Shown here piece by piece: positions 35,018-43,732 of a DNA stretch of 64,000 bases. The stretch is from Acidimangrovimonas sediminis (GTDB taxonomy: Bacteria > Pseudomonadota > Alphaproteobacteria > Rhodobacterales > Rhodobacteraceae): contig NZ_PHSN01000001.1 of NCBI RefSeq assembly GCF_002871005.1, forward strand, positions 248,001-312,000, in the 5' to 3' direction. The notes below the pieces were generated by a model. It did not search any database. It was not told the DNA's origin and saw only the letters and a list, made by a program, of their open reading frames with translations. Within the stretch, counting starts at the first letter, position 1, and each line of letters opens with the position of its first letter. Position numbers and translations under genes: made by a program.

Positions 35018-35238
35018 GCGCTTTGCTCCTCGCTTTCGCTCTCTGGGGCGCCCTCATAGGGCAGCGTCGAAACATACTCGTCAAGGTCGAGCCGGTCATA
35101 GACCCGCTTGCCGCGCAGCTCGCGCCGAAGGATTGGCAGTTTCGCGAGGGTGCTGACCGACACGCCGATGTAGTGCGCGGCCTGTGGCGCGGGCAGGAGG
35201 CGGGGGGTGAAATCGAAGGTCAGCATGGTGTGCGACAC
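34993..35238 (-). CDS. Excisionase-like helix-turn-helix protein
   Basis: An 81-residue protein with a winged-helix/MerR-like DNA-binding segment (LPAPQAAHYIGVSVSTLAKL, then KRVYDRLDLDEYVSTL), as in phage excisionases and AlpA-type proteins. It precedes and overlaps the integrase gene, consistent with control of integration and excision. The start could be the GTG at 35238 or the ATG four codons later; neither has a strong ribosome site. Confidence 0.75.
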   Translation of the reverse strand: MSHTMLTFDFTPRLLPAPQAAHYIGVSVSTLAKLPILRRELRGKRVYDRLDLDEYVSTLPYEGAPESESEEQSACDKAFGL

Positions 35239-35242
35239 CCTG

Positions 35243-35920
35243 TTAAGCTGTGATTGCGGCAGCGGCCTGACCGCCCCACTGATCCGCTGCGGCGGCCATC
35301 ATCCCGGTTAATGACCGGCTGCGCAGCCGTGCCCGCTCCGGCCCGGGCGGCATGCGGTGAACCTCGTTCCAGCGCTTCCACGCGTCGGAGCCGCGCTCGG
35401 GCTCCTCCAGCATGTCGGTCGGCTCCAGCGGGGTCAGACCGCGCAGATACCAGCCGGTGGCCTTGTACCGTGGTTCACCGAACCAGAACGGTTGCACCAT
35501 GTGCGGTGCCGGAAGATCCGCGGGCATGCGATCCCGCGCGAGATCGTTCATCTCGGGGTTCTCGATTGCGACCCGTGCGATCGGCGCCGACCAGCACGCG
35601 GTGAAGACGCTCACGCCTTCCTCGAACTCCGCCCGCATGTCGGCCCAGCTGCGGCCCTGCGGCAGTACCTTCGGCGCGGTCCACTTGCCCGGACCGGACA
35701 TCCAGCGCCGCCCGGAGCGGCAGAGGCGCGTGCAGGGCGGGTGCAGGACCGCGAGCAGGTCCCAGCCTTCGGTGAGGATCCCGTCGCGCACGTCGCAGCG
35801 GATGTGCCGGTTGCTGCCGTCCTCGGCCGGGTCGAGGTCGCAGGACCAGACGTCGTGCCCCCGGGCGGCAAAGGCGCGGCGGGCGATGCCGGAGGTTTCG
35901 CAGGCGATGAGGATGCGCAT
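35243..35920 (-). CDS. Phage DNA-methyltransferase-like protein
   Basis: A 225-residue protein of a type common in phages, often labelled DNA cytosine methyltransferase. It starts MRILIACETSGIARRAFAAR, has DVWSCDLDPAE after a Rossmann-like strand, and carries LHPPCTRL, which resembles the PC-containing catalytic loop of C5-methyltransferases. It is much shorter than true enzymes of that class, so activity is uncertain. The start at 35920 is chosen because upstream residues overlap a tail gene on the other strand and look random. Confidence 0.7.
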   Translation of the reverse strand: MRILIACETSGIARRAFAARGHDVWSCDLDPAEDGSNRHIRCDVRDGILTEGWDLLAVLHPPCTRLCRSGRRWMSGPGKWTAPKVLPQGRSWADMRAEFEEGVSVFTACWSAPIARVAIENPEMNDLARDRMPADLPAPHMVQPFWFGEPRYKATGWYLRGLTPLEPTDMLEEPERGSDAWKRWNEVHRMPPGPERARLRSRSLTGMMAAAADQWGGQAAAAITA

Positions 35921-36473
35921 CACGCCCCGCGTCGTGGTCGAGCTCCACCGCGATGACGTCTCGTGGGAGGAGCTGTCGCTCCCCTGGAACGAATGGACGG
36001 CGCCCTGGGACGGCACCGCCGAGGATTACGACCGGATCAACGTGCAGATCCAGGTGAGCACGACCGACGACGATCCCGCCGGATCGCCCGTGTGGACGGA
36101 CTGGCGGACCTTCGTCGTGTCGGACATCACCGCCCGCGCCTGGCGGTTCCGCCTCAAGCTGTCGAGCGAGGACAGCTCGCTGACGCCGGTGGTCAGAAGC
36201 ATATCCGTGGCGATCGACATGCCGGACCGCTGGATCTCCGGGGCCGATATCGACGTCACGGGATCCGCGACGATCGCCTTCGCAAGCCCGCTGCATTCGC
36301 TCAAGGCGTTGCAGGTCGCCCTCTCGAACCTTGAGAGCGGCGATCGCTACGAGATCACCGGCAAAGGGCCCGGCGGGTTCACCATCACCATCTATGACAG
36401 CGCGGGCGCGGTCAGCACGCACACCGCCCAGCTGGACTATCAGGCACTCGGATATGGGGTAGAGGCAGCATGA
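35907..36473 (+). pseudogene. 3' fragment of a phage tail host-specificity (protein J-like) gene
   Basis: About 188 codons matching the C-terminal part of phage tail tip/host-specificity proteins: WNEWTAPWDGTAEDYDRINVQIQ, then STTDDDPAGSPVW, DMPDRWISGADIDV and a closing beta-rich segment. Full proteins of this kind are over 1000 residues. The missing N-terminal part is replaced by the oppositely oriented methyltransferase gene, whose start codon lies at the same place, marking a deletion junction near 35910-35920. The frame remains open upstream only as an overlap with the other strand. Confidence 0.7.
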
Positions 36474-37195
36474 GCCAGACCGATCTTCAACTGACCTCGG
36501 GCGTTGCGGGGGCCGATGCCTTCCGGGAGCTCCTCACCATGCTGGAGGCGGTGATCTCGACCAACATCGGAAGTGACGATCCCTCCACCACATGGGCCGG
36601 GCAGCTTGTCTACAATTCCACGACCAGCACGCTGAAGATGCGCAACAGCACGAACAGCGGGTGGATCGTGCTCGGCACCTTCGACCAGGCGGCGGGCACC
36701 TGGTCGCCCACGGCGGCCGGCGCCACGTTCACCGGCCAGGTCGCGGTCCCGGCGGCGATCGAGGACGGCAACGCCGTGAACCTCGGGCAGATGGAGGGCC
36801 GCAAGCAGGCAATCTCCGCATCCGGCGGGGACACCTCCGATCTGACCACCTCGTTCCAGAACCGACTGAGCGTGACGTTCACGGCGACCGGAAGGTTCGT
36901 CAGTGCCGCGGCGCGGTTCGCCATCGGCTGCAACCATGACGACGGGTGCGACTTCCTTGCCTACCTTGAGATCTACGACAACACCTCCGGGGCAAACGCG
37001 AACACCGGGGCGCAGTTCGGGTCCTCCACGCAAAACCAGAGCGGGCTGGGCTATGCCGCGCCCGCGGCCGGCGGGATCGCCTATGGCAACCTGACCATCG
37101 GGCATAGCTACACGATCCGCCTCTGGATGAAGAAGACACAGAACATCGGGCCGAACTATGCGGTCAACATGAGCATCTGGGGGGTGTGCGTCTGA
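36470..37195 (+). CDS. Phage tail fibre/receptor-binding-like protein
   Basis: A 241-residue protein directly downstream of the tail fragment with a four-base overlap. It is rich in Ser, Thr, Gly and Asn, with a segment typical of phage fibre proteins (GQLVYNSTTSTLKMRNS, then NSGWIVLGTF). The C-terminal half (SVTFTATGRFVSAAARFAIGC) resembles a beta-sandwich receptor-binding module. The function is inferred from position and composition. Confidence 0.65.
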   Translation: MSQTDLQLTSGVAGADAFRELLTMLEAVISTNIGSDDPSTTWAGQLVYNSTTSTLKMRNSTNSGWIVLGTFDQAAGTWSPTAAGATFTGQVAVPAAIEDGNAVNLGQMEGRKQAISASGGDTSDLTTSFQNRLSVTFTATGRFVSAAARFAIGCNHDDGCDFLAYLEIYDNTSGANANTGAQFGSSTQNQSGLGYAAPAAGGIAYGNLTIGHSYTIRLWMKKTQNIGPNYAVNMSIWGVCV

Positions 37196-37659
37196 TGCAG
37201 CTGTTCATCGACGACAAAGGCTATGGAACGCTCTCGACCTCGACGGGGGGCGGCGGGATCGCGGTGACCGAGGCGCAGATCGCGGGCATCATGGATGACA
37301 TCGCCGCGCGGAAGGTCTTCGCTGTGAAGGGGAAGGGGTTCAGCACCTCTGACCGGGCGGCGGATCCGGTGGCGGCGCCGACCACGATCACCAAGACGCA
37401 GTTCTGGCTTCAGGCAAGATCAGCAGGTCTGGTCACCACGGAAGAAGCGGTGACTGCGGTCACGACCGGAACGCTGCCCGCCAGGCTCTCCGAGGCTCTG
37501 TCTGCGCGCTCCGACGCCGAACAGGCCGACCTCCAGATCACCATCGCGACCCTGACGACGATCAGCATGGGCGACACGTTCATGAGCTTCGTCGCAGAGG
37601 TCTACGATCTCGACGCGGACGCGATCGACGCCTTCTTCACGGCCGCCGCCGCGCGCTAG
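37195..37659 (+). CDS. Phage protein of unknown function (tail-region)
   Basis: A 154-residue protein whose ATG overlaps the preceding stop by one base. It has a Gly-rich linker (STSTGGGGIAVTEAQ) and a helical C-terminal half (TKTQFWLQARSAGLVTTEEAV, AEVYDLDADAIDAFF). It looks like a small tail-fibre assembly or adaptor protein; I do not recognise a family. Confidence 0.6.
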   Translation: MQLFIDDKGYGTLSTSTGGGGIAVTEAQIAGIMDDIAARKVFAVKGKGFSTSDRAADPVAAPTTITKTQFWLQARSAGLVTTEEAVTAVTTGTLPARLSEALSARSDAEQADLQITIATLTTISMGDTFMSFVAEVYDLDADAIDAFFTAAAAR

Positions 37660-37757
37660 CGTCCTCCAGCCAGATCCATCGCGACAGACACGCCCGGCCG
37701 TCACCACGGCCGGGCGTTCGATTGCCGAGTGCAGACAGACAAGGGGGCGCCGTGCCG

Positions 37758-38150
37758 ATGAAGCTCGAGAAAACCGAAGAGGGGCACACCGTTCTGCGGG
37801 TGAACTGGATTGCACTGATCACCATCCTTGGGACGCTCGGCGGCTCCGCCGTCTGGATCGGGTCCGCCGTGTACCAGGTCGGGGCGCAGGTGACCAAATT
37901 CCAATCCTCGCAGAACGAGTTGAAGGCGCAGGTCGGCCGGCTTGAGGGCACGGTGGCCCGCACGGCCGCCGACCAGAAGGCCAATGACGCCCGGCAGGAT
38001 GACCGGATCGACGCCAATAGCGGTCGCATCCGTCAGGTCGAGATCTCGACCGCCTCCACCGCCACCAGCGTCGCCCAGATCGCCAGCGACATGAAGGACA
38101 TCAAGAGCCTGCTCTACGAGGCTCTCAGGAAAGGAGAACTGCAGCGGTGA
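37758..38150 (+). CDS. Phage membrane-anchored coiled-coil protein (lysis region)
   Basis: A 130-residue protein with one membrane helix (about residues 16-40, LITILGTLGGSAVWIGSAVY) followed by a coiled coil (residues about 45-125). The layout resembles XhlA-type hemolysin/holin accessory proteins. It precedes a small holin-like gene with a four-base overlap. An alternative GTG start lies two codons upstream. Confidence 0.6.
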   Translation: MKLEKTEEGHTVLRVNWIALITILGTLGGSAVWIGSAVYQVGAQVTKFQSSQNELKAQVGRLEGTVARTAADQKANDARQDDRIDANSGRIRQVEISTASTATSVAQIASDMKDIKSLLYEALRKGELQR

Positions 38151-38329
38151 AGACCTACAAGCGGGAATTCTTCGGGCTGGTCCTGGTCTTCACGATCGGG
38201 CTCGGCACCGCCTCGATCTGGCTCGGTGACCGGGCGTTCGAGGTCTTCAAGCTGCTGCTGGACCCCGCCTTCCTCGGCGCCGCGATGGCGTTCGGGATGG
38301 ATTGGATGACGAAGAGGAGCGCGCCATGA
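38147..38329 (+). CDS. Holin-like small membrane protein
   Basis: A 60-residue protein with two hydrophobic segments (about 9-28 and 38-52) and a basic C-terminus. It starts with GTG overlapping the previous gene and ends overlapping the endolysin start. Size, topology and position directly before an endolysin indicate a holin. Confidence 0.7.
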   Translation: MKTYKREFFGLVLVFTIGLGTASIWLGDRAFEVFKLLLDPAFLGAAMAFGMDWMTKRSAP

Positions 38330-38943
38330 GCTATTCCGTCGAAGAGATCGCGATGGGGATCGTCGCCCGTGAGGGTGGCTACGTGAACGATCCCGACGAC
38401 CTCGGCGGCGCCACGAACTGGGGCGTGACCCTCGGGACGATGCGGCGCCTCGGGCTCGACCTCGACCATGACGGCGATGTCGACACGCGCGACGTCCAGC
38501 TGCTGACGCAGCGCCAGGCGGTCGAGATCTTCATCGAGCATTATTATCGCCGCCCGCAGATCGACCGGCTCCGCGATCCGAAGCTTCGGGTGCAGGTCTT
38601 CGACATGTACGTGAACAGCGGCAACAACGCGGTGAAGATCCTCCAGCGCCTGGTGACGAGCATGGGGTTTCCGGCGGCCGATGACGGGGCGATCGGGCCG
38701 AAGACGCTCGGGGCTGTCGCCTCGGCCGAGGCGGCGGCAGGGGGCAGCATTGCCGATGCCTACGCGGTGGCGCGGCGCAGCTATTATTTCGGGATCGCCG
38801 ACGCGCGGCCGGCGAACCGCAAGTATGCGAGGACGCGGGCAGGGGGGAAGGGCGGCTGGATCCTCCGGGCCGAGGAATTCATGTCGCCGTCCCTGCGGAT
38901 GACGCAGGCCCAGTTCCGGGCGAGGACGATCGCATGGGGCTGA
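38326..38943 (+). CDS. Phage endolysin, GH108 N-acetylmuramidase family
   Basis: A 205-residue glycosidase. The GH108 signature is near the N-terminus: the catalytic Glu in IVAREGGYVNDPDDLGGATN followed by WGVT. The C-terminal peptidoglycan-binding part includes FDMYVNSGNNAVKILQRLV and DGAIGPKTLGAVA. No signal peptide is present, so it depends on the holin. It overlaps its neighbours on both sides, forming a compact lysis cassette. Confidence 0.9.
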   Translation: MSYSVEEIAMGIVAREGGYVNDPDDLGGATNWGVTLGTMRRLGLDLDHDGDVDTRDVQLLTQRQAVEIFIEHYYRRPQIDRLRDPKLRVQVFDMYVNSGNNAVKILQRLVTSMGFPAADDGAIGPKTLGAVASAEAAAGGSIADAYAVARRSYYFGIADARPANRKYARTRAGGKGGWILRAEEFMSPSLRMTQAQFRARTIAWG

Positions 38944-39293
38944 CCGGCCTGCTGGGCTCGCTCGTCGGGCGGTTCGTCAAACCTTTCCTCGGTTACATCG
39001 CAGCGGCGCTCGCGGCCCTGGCGCTGGCGGCGGCCGGGGTCGCGTGGTGGCAGATCGACCGCGCCGCCAGCCTCGCGGCCACGCTGGTCACCACCCGGAA
39101 GGACCTCGCCGCCTCGGAGGCGCAGGTGGCGGCCTACGAGGAGGCCGCACGCATCCGGCAGGCCGACGATGCCCGCCGGGCCGAGATCGACGCAACCGCG
39201 ACGGAGAGAGACCATGCGCTGCAATCGGACCCCGGGGGCGATGCGCCTCTTAGCGATTATCTCGCTGGCGCTGCTCGGCGCCTGTGGCCCTGA
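38934..39293 (+). CDS. Inner-membrane spanin (Rz-like)
   Basis: A 119-residue protein with one membrane helix (about residues 19-42, GYIAAALAALALAAAGVAWW) and a periplasmic, mostly helical domain rich in Ala, Arg and Glu, as in i-spanins. It overlaps the endolysin and contains the start of the lipoprotein gene below in another frame. It would join the inner to the outer membrane during lysis. Confidence 0.72.
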   Translation: MGLTGLLGSLVGRFVKPFLGYIAAALAALALAAAGVAWWQIDRAASLAATLVTTRKDLAASEAQVAAYEEAARIRQADDARRAEIDATATERDHALQSDPGGDAPLSDYLAGAARRLWP

Positions 39294-39492
39294 GCCGGGG
39301 GCCGGGGTCACGGCGGCCTTGCGGGGCCTCGACCTGACGGATTGCCCGGGCTGGTCCGGGGCCCGGCCGGCGAACGAGATGGACTTCTCGCTTGCGGCCT
39401 CGGCCGAGATGCACGGCCGGCGCTGCGCCAATTCCAAGCTTCAGGCGGTGCGGGACTTCCGCGCCGCGATCGACAAGACAGGCCCGCGCTGA
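39241..39492 (+). CDS. Outer-membrane spanin lipoprotein (Rz1-like)
   Basis: An 83-residue protein with a lipoprotein signal (MRLLAIISLALLGAC; lipobox Cys15) followed by a Pro/Gly/Ala-rich mature part with two further cysteines. It starts inside the Rz-like gene in a different frame and extends beyond it. That nested or overlapping arrangement, plus the lipobox, is the classic Rz/Rz1 pairing. It is longer than lambda Rz1, so some domain addition is possible. Confidence 0.7.
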   Translation: MRLLAIISLALLGACGPEPGAGVTAALRGLDLTDCPGWSGARPANEMDFSLAASAEMHGRRCANSKLQAVRDFRAAIDKTGPR

Positions 39493-39513
39493 GCGGCCCG
39501 AGCGGAGAGAGTG

Positions 39514-39594
39514 ATGACGACGATCAGATTCAAGAAGGGCATGGTTGGATCTGACCGACACGACCTGAGCGGGCCGCAGTCTATACCGCCCTGA
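39514..39594 (+). pseudogene. Truncated phage reading frame
   Basis: A 26-codon frame beginning MTTIRFKKGMVGSDRHDLSG shortly after the spanin genes and ending where the phage-like sequence stops. It is probably the 5' end of a longer phage gene cut by later rearrangement. No function can be assigned. Confidence 0.35.
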
Positions 39595-39719
39595 TCTGGG
39601 GGAACTTCAGGATGTTAAGGCGCCCTGTTTAGGTCGGGTGCTCAATTGTAACTGACTTGAAAAGATCAACACCGAAGTGCCCGAATGCCGATCTCTTCAA
39701 CCGTCGTGGCCGGGACTGA

Positions 39720-40030
39720 CTGACACGTCAGCCGGGCCGGAGGACGAACAGGCCGCGACCGCGCGCCACGCTCAGGACGCGCTGGAAGATGAGGCGATCC
39801 ATCGCCTCCTGACGATCGCTAGCATCAATCTGACGGTCGCTGCCGGACTGATGGCCGCGATCGGCGGCATCAACCGCTTCAAGTCGCCGCAGAAGCTGGT
39901 GAGCTACTTCGGGCTGAACCCGCGCATGCACCAGTCCGGCCTGCTCTTTGGCGGCCTCCTACACCACCGCTCACGGCACTACCGACCGCACCTACTGACA
40001 CCTCGACGCAACAGCCCCGCGCGCGCCTGA
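39720..40030 (+). pseudogene. IS110-family transposase fragment
   Basis: A fragment of about 100 codons containing IHRLLTIASINLTVAAGLMA and AIGGINRFKSPQKLVSYFGL then NPRMHQSG, the conserved C-terminal (Transposase_20) region of IS110-family enzymes. The N-terminal DEDD catalytic half and the C-terminal serine region are missing or frameshifted, so it is inactive. Bases 39595-40103 around it hold no other gene. It marks an insertion or recombination event between the phage and glycan parts of the element. Confidence 0.75.
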
Positions 40031-40103
40031 GACAGGCTCTTGTCTGACTTGAATGTGTGCGCCTAAATGACAGGGGTACATTAATATGTTCGGAACTTAG
40101 TTC

Positions 40104-41192
40104 ATGGCGTCCAGAGACAAGAAAATTTATAAAATCCCAGTCCTCGGGTATATTCTCCATCTAGTCGAAGCTTTTTTTCGCCTGCCTCGCAACGACAGCC
40201 GAGTCGCGCAGCTCCGAGCTAAGACAGATGCGATTGAAAGGGGCGCACACGACCGATCCAACGAACTGCGAAACGAACTTGCTGATCTACAAGGGAGGGT
40301 TGCTCTCTTCGAGGACCGCTTCGATGCCATTGAGGCAATGGTTCCTCGGGTCCTGAACGCTGTCGGCACGGTGCCGGCACTCGCGCACAGAGTTGGTAAG
40401 GCAGAAGCGTCCTTGGACGTTCTGATGGATAGTAAGGAAAGGCTAGGCACCCTGAGCGAACAGCAGCAGGAGGCTATCGAACAAATGCAGGCGGAATTCG
40501 CCCGACGCTTGGCCCCCCAAGACGAAAGAGTGTCTGCGAACGAGCGCTCGATTGCAAGCCTCTGGGAACGCATCGAGTTCGTGCGCCGCGAAATTTTCTA
40601 TGAATTTCACCATGGATCTGGTCTCTCGCGCTCCAATACGGCGGCGGCTATGCCCGCAAAGCTGCTTGACGAGGCAAAGGTGGAACGGATGCGCGGCGAG
40701 GGTAATCTGCGCCTGAATCTAGGCTGTGGTCATATCACGCTCGAAGGCTACGTGAATGTCGACATGCGCGAACTACCGAATGTCGACATAAAGTCGAATG
40801 TCGGCGAACTGCCCTTTGAAGAAGGCTCGGTAGACGAGATCTTCTCTTCCCACCTCGTAGAGCACTTCCCTCAGGAGGCGCTACGCCGCAAGCTGCTTCC
40901 GCACTGGTTCGCTTGCCTCAAGCCGGGGGGCAAACTCAGTGCGATTACCCCGGATGCCACTGCTATGATCTCGGCGGCTGGTGCTGGAACCTACGGGTTC
41001 GAGGATTTCCGCGAAGTGCTATTCGGTGCCCAGGATTATGACGGCGATTACCACTATAACCTTTTGTCGCCTGACAGCATGGCTGAGCTATTGGCTGAAG
41101 CCGGCTTCGTCGATATCGAAGTTCCCGTTACCGGGCGACGGAATGGAAAGTGCTTCGAGTTCGAGATCTATGGGAGGAAGCCCGAGGCATAG
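40104..41192 (+). CDS. Coiled-coil SAM-dependent methyltransferase (glycan-associated)
   Basis: A 362-residue protein in two parts. Residues 1-175 have a short hydrophobic or amphipathic start (IYKIPVLGYILHLVEAFF) and a long coiled coil. Residues 195-362 are a class I methyltransferase: LRLNLGCGHITLEGYVNVDM (SAM motif I), VGELPFEEGSVDEIFSSHL (motif II/III), LLPHWFACLKPGGKLSAI. It precedes glycosyltransferases in the same direction. Methyltransferases with coiled coils act as chain-terminating rulers in some O-antigen systems (WbdD); a similar role is possible but unproven. GC is lower than in the host genes. Confidence 0.8.
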   Translation: MASRDKKIYKIPVLGYILHLVEAFFRLPRNDSRVAQLRAKTDAIERGAHDRSNELRNELADLQGRVALFEDRFDAIEAMVPRVLNAVGTVPALAHRVGKAEASLDVLMDSKERLGTLSEQQQEAIEQMQAEFARRLAPQDERVSANERSIASLWERIEFVRREIFYEFHHGSGLSRSNTAAAMPAKLLDEAKVERMRGEGNLRLNLGCGHITLEGYVNVDMRELPNVDIKSNVGELPFEEGSVDEIFSSHLVEHFPQEALRRKLLPHWFACLKPGGKLSAITPDATAMISAAGAGTYGFEDFREVLFGAQDYDGDYHYNLLSPDSMAELLAEAGFVDIEVPVTGRRNGKCFEFEIYGRKPEA

Positions 41193-41497
41193 GGCGCTTG
41201 AGATGTTTTCGTCTAGCCCTACCGATCACCGCAGTATTCTTAGGAATACCGAAGTGGCGAGGCGCACCAAATCGCATCAGCGGCCAAGTCTTAAGCGAAG
41301 TGTGGCGGAATTCAAGTACGCCTGATTTTCGAATTGCTTTCAAATAACATCTCTATGGTGAGTGGAATGTGCGTTAATTTGGGGGGTGAGGGCGTCGACA
41401 TGGCAGCTATATTCGATCGTAACTGCCCCGGCACATCTCTCGTTTCTCGGTGCCCTTGGTCTCCGAAATTCGCGGAAGTCGAAGCTTGGAGCGCCGT
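41193..41497. other. Gene-free gap between methyltransferase and glycosyltransferase
   Basis: These 305 bases hold no convincing gene. Frames present are short and overlap the flanking genes. A TAATTTGGGGGG run lies near 41380, and GGAG at 41488-41491 is the ribosome site of the next gene. No terminator is obvious. Confidence 0.5.
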
Positions 41498-43732
41498 ATG
41501 ACTTGCACTTCTATTGTGATCGCAACGGACGGTCGCGCCGCCGCCTTGGCCCAGACCCTCAAGTCCCTGCAGTATCTCGAGGGGCCGGAGTTTGAGGTCA
41601 TCGTGGTGACCGGACCTACCCAAGACGGCACCGCCGAGATCGTGGCCGGATGGGGCGATGCCATCAAGGTATTCAGCACCCCGAACCGGAATCTCTCGGA
41701 ATCGCGAAACATCGGTATTCGCGCAGCCAGCGGGGACTTCGTCGCCTTCATCGACGACGACGGAAACCCCGAACCCGAATGGCTGAGGCAACTGATTGCA
41801 CCATTCGAGGACCCCTTGGTCTCCGGTACCGGCGGCTTGGTCATGGATCACACCGGCTGGTGGCCGCAGTACCGCTACGCTTCGGCAAATCGCCTGGGTA
41901 ATGCCGACTGGCAGCGACAGACGCCCGCGGATCACTTCAACTTCCCCTATTCTTACGAGTTTCCCTACCTTCAGGGAACTAACAGTGCCTTCCGCAAGTC
42001 AATGCTTCTCGAGGTTGGCGCGTTCGATGAAGAATACGAGTTCTATCTCGATGAGACGGATGTCTGCTGTCGCATGGTCGACCGTGGCTGGACGATTCGA
42101 CAACTTCCTGACGCCATCGTGCATCACAAGTTCCTGCCCAGCAAAATTCGCGATGCAAATCGCATCACCCGGGCGCGTTACGCCGTCCTGAAGAACAAGC
42201 TGTATTTTTCGCTGATCAACAACCACGGTCACTACTCGGTTGATCATGCTGTGCGCGACATGCTCCGCTTTGCTGAGGACAGCCGGCGGGATCTGGAATT
42301 CCATTGCGAAGCCGGGCGGCTTCCTTGGAGCGACCTCGAGGCCTTCGACGCCGATCTGTCGCGCGCTTGGGAGGTCGGCATGCGTCGCGGTCTCAGCGGG
42401 CAGCGCAGAACGCTTGAACCCGCGAGTATGCGACCACCCCCGGCCTTCGTCAGCTTTCCACGCCTTACACCCGCGAACGGACGCGAGCACTATGTACTGG
42501 TTACGGGGGAATTTCCTCCGGAGCGGGTCGGCGGAATTGGCAGAAACATGCAAGAACTCTCGCGTGGGTTAGCCGCGCGAGGAAACCATGTGCGCATCAT
42601 CGCCAGCACCGAAGCGCACCCGCGCATTGACTTCGAAGACGGTGTCTGGGTTGAGCGACTGCCGTCGACAAAAGCGCGCTCCTTGCCAGAAGATCTCAGT
42701 TCGATGCCCGAACAGCTCTATGCCCGCGCGGCCACCGTCGCCGACCGAATCGAAGAAATAGACCAGACACGTCCGGTTTCGGCAGTCTACGCGCCGATCT
42801 GGGATAGCGAGGGGATCGGTGTGCTGCGCCGGCGGAAATTCCCGCTTCTCCTCGCCCTGCAAACGACGCTGCGGTTCTGGCTCGATAGTCACCCACACTG
42901 GCTTGATGACGAGCAGTATATGACGAGCCATGGCACGCCAATGCTAAAGGTCGAGAAGGAGTTGCTTTTCAAATCCGATGCCCTCCACGCCAACAGCGCC
43001 CAGCTCGTGAAGGGGTTGGTAGATTCCTATGGCATCGACGAGGGAGATTCGCGGGTGAGGTTGATACCGCATGGCCTCGCGGATTGGACTCTGCTGCCGC
43101 GCACATCCCCAAAACCGCTTAAGGATGGCATGATCCGCGTCCTGTTTGTCGGCCGGCTCGAACGGCGCAAAGGGATCGACATCCTGCTTGAGGTGGCGCC
43201 GAAGCTGCTCGAGAAGTACCCGCATCTGCACTTCGACATCGTAGGCAACAACAAGATCGCGTCGGAGGACGGAAAGACCTACCAGGAACTTTTCGTTGCC
43301 CGTAATCATCCCCGGGACATCGCGGAACGGATCCAGTTCCACGGCGAGGTCGACGAGGCCCAGCTACGGGGCTTCTACGAGGCCTGCGACATCATGGTGG
43401 GGCCGTCGCGTTACGAATCCTTCGGTCTGATGCTGCTGGAGGGTATGATGTTTGGGAAACCGGTCATCGGCTGCGCCGCCGGCGGTATGCTGGACGTAGT
43501 AGAGGATGGCGTCTCCGGCATTCTTGCCCAGCCCGCGGATGCTGACTCGCTAGAGGCCGCACTCGATAGTCTGATAAGAGATCCCGCGATGCGCAGCCAC
43601 ATGGGGGCGGTGGCGCGCGCGCGCTTCGAGACGCATTTCAGCGCCGACAAGATCGCCGAGGAACTTGACATGTTCATGCGGGAGGTAGCGAGTTCCTGGC
43701 AGGAAGGTGCGGACCTGGAGGGAGGCACATGA
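41498..43732 (+). CDS. Bifunctional glycosyltransferase (GT2-GT4 fusion)
   Basis: A 744-residue fusion. The N-terminal GT2 domain (about 1-260) shows CTSIVIATDGR, the metal-binding DDD of VAFIDDDGNPEP, GTNSAFRKSMLLEVGAFDE and the FYLDETDVCCRMVDRGW acceptor-site region. The C-terminal GT4 domain (about 340-740) shows TGEFPPERVGGIGRNMQELS, IRVLFVGRLERRKGIDILLE and MVGPSRYESFGLMLLEGMMFG with the E-x7-E pattern. It would add two sugars in sequence to a surface glycan. The start at 41498 has GGAG six bases upstream. The stop overlaps the next GT gene. Confidence 0.9.
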   Translation: MTCTSIVIATDGRAAALAQTLKSLQYLEGPEFEVIVVTGPTQDGTAEIVAGWGDAIKVFSTPNRNLSESRNIGIRAASGDFVAFIDDDGNPEPEWLRQLIAPFEDPLVSGTGGLVMDHTGWWPQYRYASANRLGNADWQRQTPADHFNFPYSYEFPYLQGTNSAFRKSMLLEVGAFDEEYEFYLDETDVCCRMVDRGWTIRQLPDAIVHHKFLPSKIRDANRITRARYAVLKNKLYFSLINNHGHYSVDHAVRDMLRFAEDSRRDLEFHCEAGRLPWSDLEAFDADLSRAWEVGMRRGLSGQRRTLEPASMRPPPAFVSFPRLTPANGREHYVLVTGEFPPERVGGIGRNMQELSRGLAARGNHVRIIASTEAHPRIDFEDGVWVERLPSTKARSLPEDLSSMPEQLYARAATVADRIEEIDQTRPVSAVYAPIWDSEGIGVLRRRKFPLLLALQTTLRFWLDSHPHWLDDEQYMTSHGTPMLKVEKELLFKSDALHANSAQLVKGLVDSYGIDEGDSRVRLIPHGLADWTLLPRTSPKPLKDGMIRVLFVGRLERRKGIDILLEVAPKLLEKYPHLHFDIVGNNKIASEDGKTYQELFVARNHPRDIAERIQFHGEVDEAQLRGFYEACDIMVGPSRYESFGLMLLEGMMFGKPVIGCAAGGMLDVVEDGVSGILAQPADADSLEAALDSLIRDPAMRSHMGAVARARFETHFSADKIAEELDMFMREVASSWQEGADLEGGT

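Noticed and set aside
35412..35906. Tail-protein frame continuing upstream of 35907
   Set aside because: The opposite strand codes for the methyltransferase-like protein here. The upstream translation is Arg/Ser-rich and lacks tail-protein features.
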